64,000 bases of DNA from JASHVB01 sp035508435 (GCA_035508435.1 DATJNA010000088.1:1-64000), one strand, 5' to 3'; positions 1 to 10,038 are shown, numbered from the stretch's first letter. Made by a program: numbers and translations. The notes: generated by a model not told the origin, from the letters alone.

Positions 1-117
1 GCGGCGTCGGTGGCGGGCCTGCTGATCACCACCGAGGCGATGGTGGCAGAGAAGCCGGAGAAGAAGGCCGCGCCGTCGATGCCGCCGGGCGGTGGCATGG
101 GCGACATGGACTTCTGA
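1..117 (+). CDS. groEL: GroEL chaperonin, C-terminal end (5' part outside window)
   Basis: The reading frame open at base 1 encodes the last 38 residues of a 60-kDa chaperonin. It runs through a segment reading SVAGLLITTEAMVAEKPEKK and ends in the flexible Gly/Met tail GGGMGDMDF followed by TGA. That Met/Gly-rich tail is diagnostic of bacterial GroEL and lies inside the folding chamber of the 14-mer. A strong hairpin terminator follows 29 bases downstream, so this is the end of a groES-groEL type operon. Only the tail is visible, so nothing can be said about the catalytic or apical domains. Confidence 0.95.
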   Translation, partial: AASVAGLLITTEAMVAEKPEKKAAPSMPPGGGMGDMDF

Positions 118-146
118 GCCGGTCGTTCAGGTGTTTGTGTGTGGGA

Positions 147-174
147 GGGGCGGGCCGCAAGGTCCGCCCCTTTT
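147..174 (+). terminator. Rho-independent terminator of groEL
   Basis: A 10-bp GC-rich stem (GGGGCGGGCC with GGTCCGCCCC, one G-T pair) closes a GCAA tetraloop and is followed directly by TTTT. It sits 29 bases after the groEL stop codon, as expected for an intrinsic terminator. Confidence 0.85.
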
Positions 175-204
175 GCTTCGGGCATCGATCGGTCCCGTCC
201 GGTT

Positions 205-910
205 ATGGAGAAGGCCAATGGGCATCGAACAATCGTTCGCCGCGAGTGCCGCCTTCTGTGGCAAGAAATCGCTCAGATGGATCATTCGGAGACCTTCGCA
301 GGGGCGTCGAACGCTGCGATTGATCGTCCACATGGACATGACCGCATCGCGCAGCCTGGCTTTGTCGGCCGCCGATACCTGCCGGGCGGAGTCCTCTTGA
401 TTGGCCAAAACCCGGGCAACGACCGCATCGGGAAGGGCAGGTCAGAAGCCGATTTGCGCCAGTATGAAATCCTACATCGCTTGCGTGAGGCAGGCGTGAA
501 TAACGCAGAGTCCCTGTCGGCTGAACTGATGTCTGTGCTCGGCTCGTTCGTAATGCCTACATGGCTGATTGTCCGCAATGTGGTTGATCCCCTATTGGCG
601 GCGCTGCACCTGGAGCTTGACGAAATCTGCTATATCAATCTCATCAAGTTCCGGACGCTTGACAGCGGTATCCCTTCCGAACTTTACAAGAAGCTTTTGG
701 CCGCACACAGCAAGGTAGATCGAACTGCTCAGGCCGACGGCGATCGTCGCTCTCGGAATCGAAACGCACAAAAGGCTGCGCCACCAGTATAGAGGAAACG
801 CAAGCGTGTTTCGGGTTCATCGGGCGCGCGGCGATACTCGGCTCCCTGCCGAAGGCCAGAAGGACATTGAGCTCATCGCCGAGCAGATTCGCACTAAACC
901 GCGAGCATAA
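205..910 (+). pseudogene. Uracil-DNA glycosylase-like protein, frameshifted
   Basis: Two overlapping frames together read as a UDG-superfamily protein. The first frame carries the active-site loop GGVLLIGQNPGND and the segment ICYINLIKFRT. The second carries the family's C-terminal stretch, with LLRPTAIVALGIETHK and then VFRVHRARGDTRLP, and stops at 908-910. The join is tightly placed: the second frame has a TAG at 716-718, so one extra base at about 718 explains the break (AHSKV then IELLRP). The start is uncertain; ATG 205 is used, and ATG 277 is an alternative. Base composition is lower in GC than the flanking operons, which suggests acquisition. Whether the indel is real or a sequencing error cannot be told from the sequence. 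Confidence 0.6.
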
Positions 911-941
911 TGCAAAAAGTCAGGGCAGCAATGATTGGTGA

Positions 942-1194
942 TTAACAGTGATCAACACGGGCGTTGAGCTTCACCCCAAGCCTCAACCTCGACGCCCGAG
1001 GGTCACCTGTCTTGCCCAGAGCACGATGGATAGCCCGCGGTACCCAGCTCGCCCATGCCCGGCGCCCGCGCAATCACCGCCAGAGCCCGAGCCACGTAAC
1101 CAGCTTTGCCACTCGCCAGGGCATCGTTGAGCAATTGTTCCGGCGCTTCCAGCCTGCTGAGAAACCGCGCCGGACCGAAGAGTTCCGTATTCAT
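942..1194 (-). pseudogene. HigA-type addiction-module antidote, frameshifted
   Basis: From ATG 1194 the frame reads MNTELFGPARFLSRLEAPEQ, then ALAVIARAPGMGELGTAG, which matches the DNA-binding antidote of HigBA-like modules (usual form: ...IAALGDIARARGMSQLAR). The frame then breaks. A different frame supplies AIHRALGKTGDPRAS and LRLGVKLNARV, which is the family's C-terminal end, so an indel lies near 1035-1050. The C-terminal part also looks shortened. The start overlaps the toxin stop as TGATG at 1192-1196, the usual toxin-first arrangement. It is a dead or dying module. Confidence 0.6.
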
Positions 1195-1330
1195 CACTCT
1201 GTTTCCATCTCCGCCGCCAGACCTTTGGCCCGGGGATATCACGACGTTGGGTGCTCTTGTCCCCACGGCACAGCAGGATGATCAGCACGCGAGAACTTCG
1301 GCGAGGATGGCGCGATGATCGCCGGTACGG
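1194..1330 (-). pseudogene. HigB-type (Gp49-like) toxin remnant
   Basis: The reverse strand reads RVLIILLCRGDKSTQRRDI, the conserved C-terminal core of the RelE/HigB Gp49 toxin family (usual form LLLCGGDKxxQxxDI). A second frame then gives AKGLAAEMETE and a TGA overlapping the antidote start. One missing base near 1228-1236 explains the shift. Upstream sequence, where the conserved Y-G-P-G-Y-R-V-Y-F motif should be, is eroded beyond reading, so the 5' limit is approximate. The toxin mRNA interferase cannot be functional as it stands. Confidence 0.55.
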
Positions 1331-1418
1331 TGCCGGGCAGGGACAACTACGAACAATACTCTGACGCACAGACCGGCGAGTTCAATGACCTGGTGAAGGC
1401 CGGCATCCAGGGTCCTTT

Positions 1419-2096
1419 TCAATCAACCGAGTTGCCGCCGCCGAATACCTCCCGTGCCAGTCCCAACACATCCCCGATCTTCTCTATCACGATGTCCGGC
1501 TTGCGGTATTTCGCCTCCACCCCGGGTTCCAGTGCGTAGTGGCCCTGGCGAGGGAACACCGTGGTTACTCTCTCGCCCCACCTTTCCTTCAGTGCCTGCA
1601 GGATCCACAATTTGTCGTCGACCATTACATAGTGCTGCGCGGGGAACAGCCGCTCGACGTCGTCCAGCGATTCTTCCTGATGGACGATGATCAGCACGTT
1701 GTCGGCAAACGTGCGCCACTGGCCGGAGCGCTCCACCTTGCGCGGCTGGAACGCCGCATCGCCGTCCGAGAGAATGACGGTGATGCCCCATTGCTGCACG
1801 TGCCGCACAACGTCCAGCGCGAAAGGATAGAGTCGCGCGGCAAACGGATAATCCGCCAGCCAGTTGGCGATGCGCAGCACCCGCGGATCGTGCAGGTCCT
1901 CCAACCGGTAGCGCTGCAACGCCCCCAGATAGTCGGCATAGCCGAGTTGCTCACGTTGCTCCTCGAACAAGGCCCAGTATCGGTCGCGCGCCTTCTCACC
2001 GTACTGTTGCTCCAGGTGCGCACCGAGGTCGCGCTGGATGTGGTCGTTGTCGAGCAAGGTGTTGTCGACATCGAACAGGAAGACGAGGTCATGCAT
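1419..2096 (-). CDS. HAD-superfamily hydrolase
   Basis: A 225-residue protein opening with MHDLVFLFDVDNTLLDND, the HAD motif I (DxDxT) carrying the nucleophile Asp. ILSDGDA in the middle serves as motif II, and MVDDK near the end fits motif IV with its Mg-binding acidic pair. It probably removes phosphate from a small molecule; the substrate cannot be inferred. ATG 2096 overlaps the end of lpxK by 8 bases, so it is the last gene of the LPLAT-waaA-lpxK operon and is likely translated with it. The link to lipid A is by position only. Confidence 0.8.
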   Translation of the reverse strand: MHDLVFLFDVDNTLLDNDHIQRDLGAHLEQQYGEKARDRYWALFEEQREQLGYADYLGALQRYRLEDLHDPRVLRIANWLADYPFAARLYPFALDVVRHVQQWGITVILSDGDAAFQPRKVERSGQWRTFADNVLIIVHQEESLDDVERLFPAQHYVMVDDKLWILQALKERWGERVTTVFPRQGHYALEPGVEAKYRKPDIVIEKIGDVLGLAREVFGGGNSVD

Positions 2097-3075
2097 AGCT
2101 GCGACGATACCGTCCTTCTGAGGCCCAGGTGTTGATTGCACTCCGCAGCAATGCCTCTGGCGCGTCGGGGTCTGCCCAGTCAAGGCCGACGGTGAGCACC
2201 TGCACCCGGACCCGCACGTCGGGCGGCAGGCGGACCGCGTCCTTGGCCGTGGTGACAGGCAGCGCATCGAGGCGCTCGGCTTCCGCCAGCACCGAATCCA
2301 GCTCCGGCCGACTGTATCGGTGGTGGTCGGGGAATGGGCGCCGGGCGACGAGCGCCGCGCCAGTCTCGACCAGGGAGGCGAAGAATTTGTCCGGCATGGC
2401 GATACCAGCGAAGCCTAGCACGCGCCGGCCGGCAAACGCGGCGGCTTCCGGACCGGCCTTCAGGCGAGCCCTATGCACCGGCAGGCCGGGCGGCAGCGAC
2501 CCGAGCGCGCCCGTCGCGTCGGAGCCGATCAGCACCGCGGCCTGACAGCGGCTGGCCGCGGAGGTGACCGGTTCACGCAACGGGCCGGCAGGGAAGACAC
2601 GGCCATTGCCGAAGCCGGTGGCGCCGTCCACCACCAGCAGCGACAGCCGTTTCTGCACGCCCGGGTTCTGAAGACCGTCGTCCAGCAGGATCACCTCGGT
2701 ACCCGCCGCAACCGCCGCCTGGGCGCCGCGCTTGCGGTCGGCACCGACCCAGGTGGGGGCAACGACGGCGTGGAGCAACGCTTCGTCGCCGACCAGGGCC
2801 GCAGAATCCCTCGACTGTACCCAGTGCGGCCCACGCGCCGACCCGCCGTAGCCCCGCAGCAAAACATGTACATCCCAACCGCGGGCGGTGAGACGGCGGG
2901 TAAGATCGAGTGTGACGGTGGTTTTGCCCGCGCCACCCATGGTGGCATTGCCCACGCAGATCACCGGGACGGGACAGAACCAGCCGGTCCGGGTGAGGCG
3001 CAGCGCCGTGACGGACCTAGCAATGGCAGAGGCGGGCGCGAGAAGGCGTGGGTGACGCCACAGGACCTCGGCCAC
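2089..3075 (-). CDS. lpxK: Tetraacyldisaccharide 4'-kinase LpxK
   Basis: This inner-membrane kinase phosphorylates the 4' position of the lipid A disaccharide using ATP. From GTG 3075 the product is 328 residues, the usual length. It has a hydrophobic N-terminal helix region (VAEVLWRHPRLLAPASAIAR), then PVPVICVGN and the P-loop GGAGKTT at about residues 47-53, and DDGLQNP (family DDGxQ). The start is a judgement. The frame is open upstream to 3330 inside waaA, but the upstream 50 or so codons are translated from a dispersed palindromic repeat (3112-3222), so GTG 3075 (or TTG 3078) is the first start after it. It follows waaA, with which it acts in lipid A-Kdo assembly. Confidence 0.9.
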   Translation of the reverse strand: MAEVLWRHPRLLAPASAIARSVTALRLTRTGWFCPVPVICVGNATMGGAGKTTVTLDLTRRLTARGWDVHVLLRGYGGSARGPHWVQSRDSAALVGDEALLHAVVAPTWVGADRKRGAQAAVAAGTEVILLDDGLQNPGVQKRLSLLVVDGATGFGNGRVFPAGPLREPVTSAASRCQAAVLIGSDATGALGSLPPGLPVHRARLKAGPEAAAFAGRRVLGFAGIAMPDKFFASLVETGAALVARRPFPDHHRYSRPELDSVLAEAERLDALPVTTAKDAVRLPPDVRVRVQVLTVGLDWADPDAPEALLRSAINTWASEGRYRRSYA

Positions 3076-3111
3076 CAAGCGCGCTTGGAAGCGCAGGCCG
3101 TCATCCCCCTG

Positions 3112-3222
3112 GTCATTCCGAGGAACGAAGCGACGCGGCAATCCGAGTCGCGTAACCCACGAACGATCCAGACACGATTGCAAACCGGATTGCGTCGTCG
3201 CTTTGCTTGTCGCGATGACGGG
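3112..3222. repeat. Dispersed palindromic repeat, family A, copy 1
   Basis: Starts CATTCCGAGGAACGAAGCGA and ends GTCGCTTTGCTTGTCGCGATGA, forming imperfect inverted arms typical of the CATTGCGAGG...GCAATGAC intergenic repeats of many proteobacteria. It occupies the waaA-lpxK junction. Similar copies are at 14884, 19441, 29384, 46497 and 52837. Confidence 0.7.
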
Positions 3223-3239
3223 CATCTCGGTGGTTCCGG

Positions 3240-4586
3240 TCACGGTGAGGATGCCCTGGTGCGCTGCACCGGGGCAGCTCCGCGACTTGCTCGCCTGCCG
3301 CCGCACTCGCGAGAACTCAACAATCTCCATAGTGCTTCGACCGTTTGCTCCACCACATCCCCCTGTCGCTGCACGGCAGCCATCGCGCGGCGTCCGGTGG
3401 CTCGGCAGGTATCGAGGTCCCCCAACATCGCCGCGATGAAGTGTGCCAGTGCCTCGTCATCCGCAACCGTCTCCAGCGCGCTTGCCTCCTGCAACAACGC
3501 GATATGCGCGTCGAAATTCCCGGTATGCGGCCCGACCGCCACGGTGCAGCCGAGACGTGCCGGCTCCAACGGATTCTGCCCACCGCCGGGTGCAAGCAAG
3601 CTGCGGCCGACAAATGCGACCGGCACCAACCGGTACCACAGGCCCAGTTCCCCCAACGTATCCGCAAGCCAGACCCCTGCTGCTGCCGGCGGATCCTCGC
3701 CCAGCGCGCGCCGCGTGACTGGCAGCGGCGCTGCCTCGGCGGCAAGCGCCGCGCCGCGCTCCGGATGGCGTGGCGCCACGATGGTGAGCAAATCGGGAAA
3801 CTGCGCGGCCAACACACGATGAACGGCGAAGATCAGCGCCTCCTCGCCCTGATGCGTGCTGGCAGCCAGCCAGGTCGGCCGGTCCGCCAGCAGGACTTGC
3901 AGCCGCGCCAGTTCGCCCGGGTCACAGGGCAGCGGGGGGGCGGCGATTTTCAGGTCGCCTGGCGCCTTTATCCGCCGCGCGCCGAGCGAGCCCAGGCGCG
4001 CCGCGTCAGACTCGCTGCGGGCGTGGATCAAATCGAACCCACCCAACAATGCGCCGGCCAGCCCCGGCGCACGTTGCCAGCGAGCGAAGCTGCGCGGCGA
4101 AAGACGGGCATTGAGCAACATCAGCCGGATGCTCCGGGCATGGCATGCCAGCACAATGTTGGGCCACAATTCGCTTTCCAGGAAGGCCGCCGCGTCCGGG
4201 CGCCAATGGTCAAGGAACCGCCCCGCCCAGGCGGGCACATCCAGCGGCACGAACCGGTGCATCACGCGCGCCGCCTGGTCCGGCGCCAGGCGCTGCGCCA
4301 GAAGCTGCGCTGCCGTCACCGTGCCCGTGGAGAACAACACTGTCAGGTCCGGCGCCCGCGCCAGCAGTGGCGCCAGCACTGGCAGGACCGAGGTGGTCTC
4401 GCCGACGCTCGCCGCATGCAGCCACAGCAGGCGGCCGGGCGGACGGGGCGTTGCATCGATGCCGCGGCGTTCGGGCAATCGGCCGGGCAGTTCCTTGCCT
4501 CGCGCGAGGCGCAGCCGCAGCATCAGCCGCAGCCCTGGCGCGGCGAGCGTCGTGGCGGCCGCCCAGATTCGCGCCAGATGGCTCAT
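3240..4586 (-). CDS. waaA: 3-deoxy-D-manno-octulosonic acid transferase (Kdo transferase)
   Basis: A membrane-anchored GT-B/GT30 glycosyltransferase that adds Kdo to lipid IVA from CMP-Kdo. The 448-residue product starts at ATG 4586 with a hydrophobic N-terminal helix. It then carries LLWLHAASVGETTSVLP with the catalytic Glu of the SxGE motif, FLESELWPN, LLNARLSPRSF, and the C-terminal half with GQNPLEPA. ATG 4586 overlaps the acyltransferase stop (ATGA at 4583-4586), giving translational coupling. The last 20 or so residues (RRASRGAAPVQRTRASSP) look non-conserved and abut the inserted repeat, so the original C-terminus may have been altered. Confidence 0.92.
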   Translation of the reverse strand: MSHLARIWAAATTLAAPGLRLMLRLRLARGKELPGRLPERRGIDATPRPPGRLLWLHAASVGETTSVLPVLAPLLARAPDLTVLFSTGTVTAAQLLAQRLAPDQAARVMHRFVPLDVPAWAGRFLDHWRPDAAAFLESELWPNIVLACHARSIRLMLLNARLSPRSFARWQRAPGLAGALLGGFDLIHARSESDAARLGSLGARRIKAPGDLKIAAPPLPCDPGELARLQVLLADRPTWLAASTHQGEEALIFAVHRVLAAQFPDLLTIVAPRHPERGAALAAEAAPLPVTRRALGEDPPAAAGVWLADTLGELGLWYRLVPVAFVGRSLLAPGGGQNPLEPARLGCTVAVGPHTGNFDAHIALLQEASALETVADDEALAHFIAAMLGDLDTCRATGRRAMAAVQRQGDVVEQTVEALWRLLSSRECGGRRASRGAAPVQRTRASSP

Positions 4587-5263
4587 GCGGCGCACAGCCG
4601 GTCGGCCTCGGTCGTGGCGGCATTCAGCGCGTCGGTGATCAGCGGCACCGCATCCTGCCAGCCGTCGCGCGGCACCGGGATGGCCGGGCGACACACCACG
4701 ACGCCGCGGCCGAAAGGTCGTGGGATCACCATGCGGTCCCAGCTTCGCAAGATCCAGTAGCGGCTCGTCTGAGCCGCGCAGGGAAGTACCGGTGCGCCTG
4801 ACAGCGCCGCAAGTTGCGCCACGCCAGGGGCCGCGATGCGGCGCGGCCCGCGCGGCCCGTCGGGCGTAATGGCGACATGGGCGCCGGCGTCTAGCAGCCC
4901 GAGCAAAGTACGCAGGCCCGCTGCTCCACCGCGCGAGGACGAGCCCAGAACCACGTTCACCGCGAATCGGCGCACCACCGCGCCGATAAACCTGCCATCA
5001 CGGTGGCGGCTGACCAGGACATGCATCCTGGCAGGCGGATTACCCGTCTCCGACATGCGGCGCACGCGCAGCCAGAGGATCGGCATCAGCGGCAGGCGCT
5101 CATGCCAGAAGGCGGCGATCACGGGGACGCCGGCGGCGTGGCGGGCGACATGCTCTGCCCCCTCCAGTCGCCAGCGCGTGGTGCGCAGGGCGAAGGCCAG
5201 GTACAGACCAAGCACGCGCGCCAGTAGATTCTGGACCGCCGGGTGCCGCAGCAGTCGTTTCAT
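4583..5263 (-). CDS. Lysophospholipid acyltransferase family protein (DUF374)
   Basis: 226 residues with a hydrophobic N-terminus, then FWHERLPLMPILW where the HxxxxD-like catalytic block of LPLAT/DUF374 proteins sits. These are followed by LVSRHRDGRFIG, LGSSSRGGAAGLR and ITPDGPRGPRR, all hallmark blocks of the family found beside waaA/lpxK in alphaproteobacteria. It probably acts at the inner membrane in lipid A or glycerolipid acylation; the exact acceptor is unknown. It is the first gene of the operon, overlapping waaA by four bases. Confidence 0.85.
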   Translation of the reverse strand: MKRLLRHPAVQNLLARVLGLYLAFALRTTRWRLEGAEHVARHAAGVPVIAAFWHERLPLMPILWLRVRRMSETGNPPARMHVLVSRHRDGRFIGAVVRRFAVNVVLGSSSRGGAAGLRTLLGLLDAGAHVAITPDGPRGPRRIAAPGVAQLAALSGAPVLPCAAQTSRYWILRSWDRMVIPRPFGRGVVVCRPAIPVPRDGWQDAVPLITDALNAATTEADRLCAA

Positions 5264-5344
5264 TCTACGGCGCGCGGTAGCACGACGCTGGATGTCGCGG
5301 AAGGCGCAGACCGCCGCCTGCCCTTGTATGTTGAGGCGCTCCCC

Positions 5345-6277
5345 CTACCGTGACTGTTGGATTGCCGAGAGAATCCAGTGTCCGCCGGCCGCGCGCAGGA
5401 ACGTCCACAATTCGGTTGCGGAGACATGCTCGTTCGGGCTGCCATCCACCACGCGGCCCGTCCGGTCGACCGTCACATCGATCATCGTGAAGCGCATCGC
5501 CACCGTGGCGTAATCTCGACCCTGCTCATGCCATCCCTGGGCGAGGTCGCCTTGCAGCAGGCGCACATCGCGCACCTCATTGCGCACGCCGCGGCTCTCC
5601 TGGTCCGCCAATTGCTCCGCGAAATAGCCCAGCATTTCCGGTGTCGTCATCGCACGCAGGCTGTTCAGGTCGTGCGCGGTCCAGGCGGCCTGGATCGCCT
5701 GCAGCAATTGCTCGAAGGTCTGATAATCTGCCGGGCCAATAGCGATAGCCTGGGCGCCGCCGCCACCCATCATCGGCATTGCGCCGGCAGGAGCGCCGCG
5801 GCCATACACGTTGGGCCCGCTCGCCATCGCCGGAGAACCGCCGAGGAATAATCGCACGACGAAGCGCACCAGCCAGATCAGCAGCAGGACCTGCAGCAGG
5901 AAGCCGAACAAGCCGAAGAAGCCCAGTCCCCCATGCCAGAACCCGTGACCGAACAGCAGCCCGCCGAGGCCGACGCCGAGCAATCCGCCCAGCAGGCCGG
6001 ACATAAAGGGCGAGCCGGTCCGATAGCCGTAGCCATACCCGTTCATGCCATAGCCGGGCGACGGATTGTTGGGTGTCAGGCTGCGCTGCATCGGCGAGCC
6101 GCCGTATGGCGCCGTCCTGGTGGAGGGTGGCGCCGACCACGTCATGCCGCCGCGACTGCCAAAGGAGCCGCCGCTGCCGGCCCGCGCCTCCGCAAACCCG
6201 GGCCCCAGCGCCAGTGCGGCGACGATCACCGTCAGCAGGCAACAACGAGCCATGGATTTTCGTTGGTTTGTGAACAT
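5345..6277 (-). CDS. Tim44-domain membrane protein
   Basis: A 310-residue protein with an N-terminal signal/anchor (about residues 9-30), then a low-complexity Gly/Ser/Pro/Tyr stretch (SGGSFGSRGGMTWSAPP, GYGMNGYGYGYR). A Gly-Phe-Leu-rich double membrane segment follows (about 90-150). The C-terminal Tim44-like domain runs from TFEQLLQAIQAAW to LWTFLRAAGGHWILSAIQQS. Bacterial Tim44 proteins are inner-membrane proteins of unclear role, unlike the mitochondrial import factor. The start is either ATG 6277 or ATG 6253; neither has a strong Shine-Dalgarno, and 6277 is used. It lies just downstream of pmbA on the same strand. Confidence 0.85.
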   Translation of the reverse strand: MFTNQRKSMARCCLLTVIVAALALGPGFAEARAGSGGSFGSRGGMTWSAPPSTRTAPYGGSPMQRSLTPNNPSPGYGMNGYGYGYRTGSPFMSGLLGGLLGVGLGGLLFGHGFWHGGLGFFGLFGFLLQVLLLIWLVRFVVRLFLGGSPAMASGPNVYGRGAPAGAMPMMGGGGAQAIAIGPADYQTFEQLLQAIQAAWTAHDLNSLRAMTTPEMLGYFAEQLADQESRGVRNEVRDVRLLQGDLAQGWHEQGRDYATVAMRFTMIDVTVDRTGRVVDGSPNEHVSATELWTFLRAAGGHWILSAIQQSR

Positions 6278-6344
6278 GATCGGAATATGGGCGTGAGGCG
6301 AGGTCGTGGACAGGGGCTGAGACGCGGGTGCTGGGAATTCCCGT

Positions 6345-7676
6345 TCAGGCACCTGCCAGCGTCATGCCCTCGATCCGCAGCGTCGGCGAATCGGTGCCAC
6401 GACGAAACACCAGATCATTGGCCGGCGTCAGGTGCGCGAATATCTCCAGCAGATTGCCGGCGATGGTGATCTCCGCCGCTGGCTCGGCGAGGACACCGTC
6501 GCGGATCATATAACCGGCGGCGCCGCGGCTGTAGTCGCCGGTGACGCCGTTCACCCCCATGCCGATCAGCTCGGTGACGTAGAAGCCCAGCCTGATGTCG
6601 GCCATCAGCTCGGCCGGGGTGAGCGGGCCGGCGTTGAGATAGAGATTGGTGGGTGTGGGCGACGGCGGTCCCCCGGTGCCGCGTGCGGCATGCCCGGTCG
6701 AGACCATGCCGAGCTGCCGCGCTGAGCGGCTGTCCAGCAGCCAGGTGGTGAGGACGCCATCGGCGATCAGGTCGCGGGCCGCGGTCGGGGTGCCCTCGCC
6801 ATCGAACAGGCGGGAGCGCAGACCGCGGGGCCGCAGCGGGTCATCCTGGATTTCGGTGCCTGAGCCGAAGATGCGCTGGCCCAGCCTGTCCTTGAGGAAG
6901 CTGGTGCCGCGCGCCACGGAGACGCCGTTGATGGCCCCGACGAGGTGGCCGAGCAAGCTGCCGGCGACGCGTGGATCGTAGACGATCGGGATTCTGGCGG
7001 TCTTCGGCCGACCCGGATTCAGCCGCGCCACCGCCCGCTCGCCGGCGCTGCGTCCGATCGCGCCGGGATCGTCGAGGTCTTCGAGATGGACGCTGCTGTG
7101 GGCATCATAGTCGCGCTGCATGGCGGTGCCGCTGCCGGCCAGGGCGGCGGCGGAGATGGAATGGCGCGTGCGCGTCATACGACCGGCGAAGCCGGCGGAG
7201 GTGACCAGGGCTGCCTCGGTACGGCCGAACCCGGCCTCGGCGCCTTCGGAATTGGTGACGCCTTGGACGGCCAACGCGGCATCCTCGGCGGCGGCGGCGC
7301 GCGTGATCAGCGCCTCGGTGGCCGGCTCGACTTGGTCGTCGAGGTCCAGATCCATCGTGCGCGGGGGCGCGGCTGTGTCTGCAAGGCCGGCAAAGGGATC
7401 CTCGGGGACCACGCGGGCCATCGCAACGGCGCGCTGGGCCAGGGACGTGAAGCCAGCCGGGTCAATGGAACTGGCGGAAACGATGGCCGCACGTGTGCCC
7501 AGGAAAACCCGCAGGCCGAGGTCGCGACCTTCGGCGCGCTCCACATGCTCCGTCTGGCCAAGGCGGCGGGAGATCGAGAGCGACGTGCCGGCAATCAGCA
7601 CGGCATCGGCCGCATCGGCGCCGGCGGCGCGGGCGCGGGAGATCAGGTCGGAGAGGAGGTCGAGCGAATCGGTCAC
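6345..7676 (-). CDS. pmbA: PmbA/TldE-like metalloprotease-family protein
   Basis: The TldE/PmbA partner of the TldD-TldE complex, which processes peptides (microcin maturation, CcdA degradation in E. coli). The 443-residue product starts at GTG 7676 with a purine-rich AAAGGGA upstream, giving MTDSLDLLSDLISRARAAGA. Family blocks seen: GRDLGLRVFLGTRAA, VYDPRVAGSLLGHLVGAINGVSVA, SFLKDRLGQRIF, RLFDGEGTPT, GVLTTWLLDSRSARQLG and ELIGMGVNGVTGDYSRGAAGY. The HExxxH metal motif belongs to TldD, not this subunit, and is absent as expected. tldD itself is not in the window. Confidence 0.92.
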   Translation of the reverse strand: MTDSLDLLSDLISRARAAGADAADAVLIAGTSLSISRRLGQTEHVERAEGRDLGLRVFLGTRAAIVSASSIDPAGFTSLAQRAVAMARVVPEDPFAGLADTAAPPRTMDLDLDDQVEPATEALITRAAAAEDAALAVQGVTNSEGAEAGFGRTEAALVTSAGFAGRMTRTRHSISAAALAGSGTAMQRDYDAHSSVHLEDLDDPGAIGRSAGERAVARLNPGRPKTARIPIVYDPRVAGSLLGHLVGAINGVSVARGTSFLKDRLGQRIFGSGTEIQDDPLRPRGLRSRLFDGEGTPTAARDLIADGVLTTWLLDSRSARQLGMVSTGHAARGTGGPPSPTPTNLYLNAGPLTPAELMADIRLGFYVTELIGMGVNGVTGDYSRGAAGYMIRDGVLAEPAAEITIAGNLLEIFAHLTPANDLVFRRGTDSPTLRIEGMTLAGA

Positions 7677-7714
7677 GACGGCGGGATTCCCTTTGCCGGA
7701 CGGCACGGTCGCAA

Positions 7715-8017
7715 TCAGACCAGCCCCATCGGGTCAGTATATGGGCCGAGCCTGGGGTCCACGATATAGGGATGGACCGGCCCCGTCATTGCCAGCGCCA
7801 CGATGCCGCGATCAAAGGGGGTCGCGATGGTGCCGCGGGAGATCGGCCACCATCGCGGCCGCGCGCCAACCGATCTGTCGCGCGCCGAGGCCTGTCGCGC
7901 GCCGAGGCCGCGTGCCAGCGCCTCGGCGGTGATATCCTTCCGACGGACGTACAAGTCGAGGCGGTCAGGCCCGGTCTGGACAGCGAGTTCGCATGTACTG
8001 GCTGTGCTGAACAGCAT
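7715..8017 (-). CDS. Conserved-looking hypothetical protein upstream of pmbA
   Basis: 100 residues from ATG 8017, on the same strand as pmbA and 38 bases upstream of its GTG start. I do not recognise the family. There is no signal peptide or membrane helix. The C-terminal half (PRWWPISRGTIATPFDRG, VALAMTGPVHPYIVDPRLGP) looks like a compact, constrained domain rather than random translation, and third-position GC is high. Position suggests it is co-transcribed with pmbA. Confidence 0.6.
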   Translation of the reverse strand: MLFSTASTCELAVQTGPDRLDLYVRRKDITAEALARGLGARQASARDRSVGARPRWWPISRGTIATPFDRGIVALAMTGPVHPYIVDPRLGPYTDPMGLV

Positions 8018-8080
8018 ATGGCTCTATGCCACAGCCCGGCGGCATCATGTCAGGACGACACGGCACCGGTGCTGTCTGCC

Positions 8081-8541
8081 TCAGCTCGCCTTGCCCCGTC
8101 GCGCTGCTTGTACCGCTGTATCGAGCGCACTCAGGAACTGCGAGCGATCCTGCTTGCTTAGCGGTGCCGGACCGCCGGTCGCGACGCCGAGCTCGCGCAG
8201 ATGGCGCGACACGTCCCGCCCGGCGAGCGCATTGCCGATATTGTCGCCGGTCCACACCCGCCCCGAGGGCGCCAGCGCGCGCGCACCCTTCGCCAGGCAT
8301 CGCGACGCCAGCGGAATGTCTGCCGTCACGCAGACATCCCTCGCCGTCATATGCTCGGCGATCCAGTCGTCCGCCGCGTCCGGCGTTGCGGCGACCGTGA
8401 TCATGCGCACATTCTGCCGTCCACTGGGACGGATCGGCCGCGAGCCATTTGACACCACGAACACGCCGAGGCCGAGCCGCTCCGCCACGCGAAACACCTC
8501 CTCGCGCACGGGACAGGCATCGCCATCGACGTAGATGTCCG

Positions 8542-8545
<4 letters not shown>
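8081..8545 (-). CDS. YaiI/YqxD family protein (UPF0178, DUF188)
   Basis: 154 residues, the usual length. It has the family's opening IYVDGDACPVREEV, the ADIPLASRCLAKGARAL block with a PIN/NYN-like acidic site, VWTGDNIGNALAGRDVSRHLRE, and GGPAPLSKQDRSQFLSALD near the end. The fold resembles PIN-like nucleases but the substrate is not established. Its start overlaps the helicase stop (8542-8545), so the two genes are coupled. Confidence 0.9.
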
Positions 8546-9810
<1,265 letters not shown>

Positions 9811-10038
9811 CAGGAGAAGAAAACTCCAACGCGGCCTGCCGGGGGCAAAGTGCTGCGGCGAGGGGCCGGCGTTCTGAATGTCCGCCTGCCCGCGCGATAA
9901 TGGGGCGAACGCGTTACGAATGAGATTTCCGGGAGTACGGTCCCACGCAGGAACCGCCAATCACGCTTCACGGAAGCCGGCGCCTATATCGGCGCTGGGG
10001 CGAGCGAGCGCAAGGGCAGCTTCAATGCGTGGCCGGAT

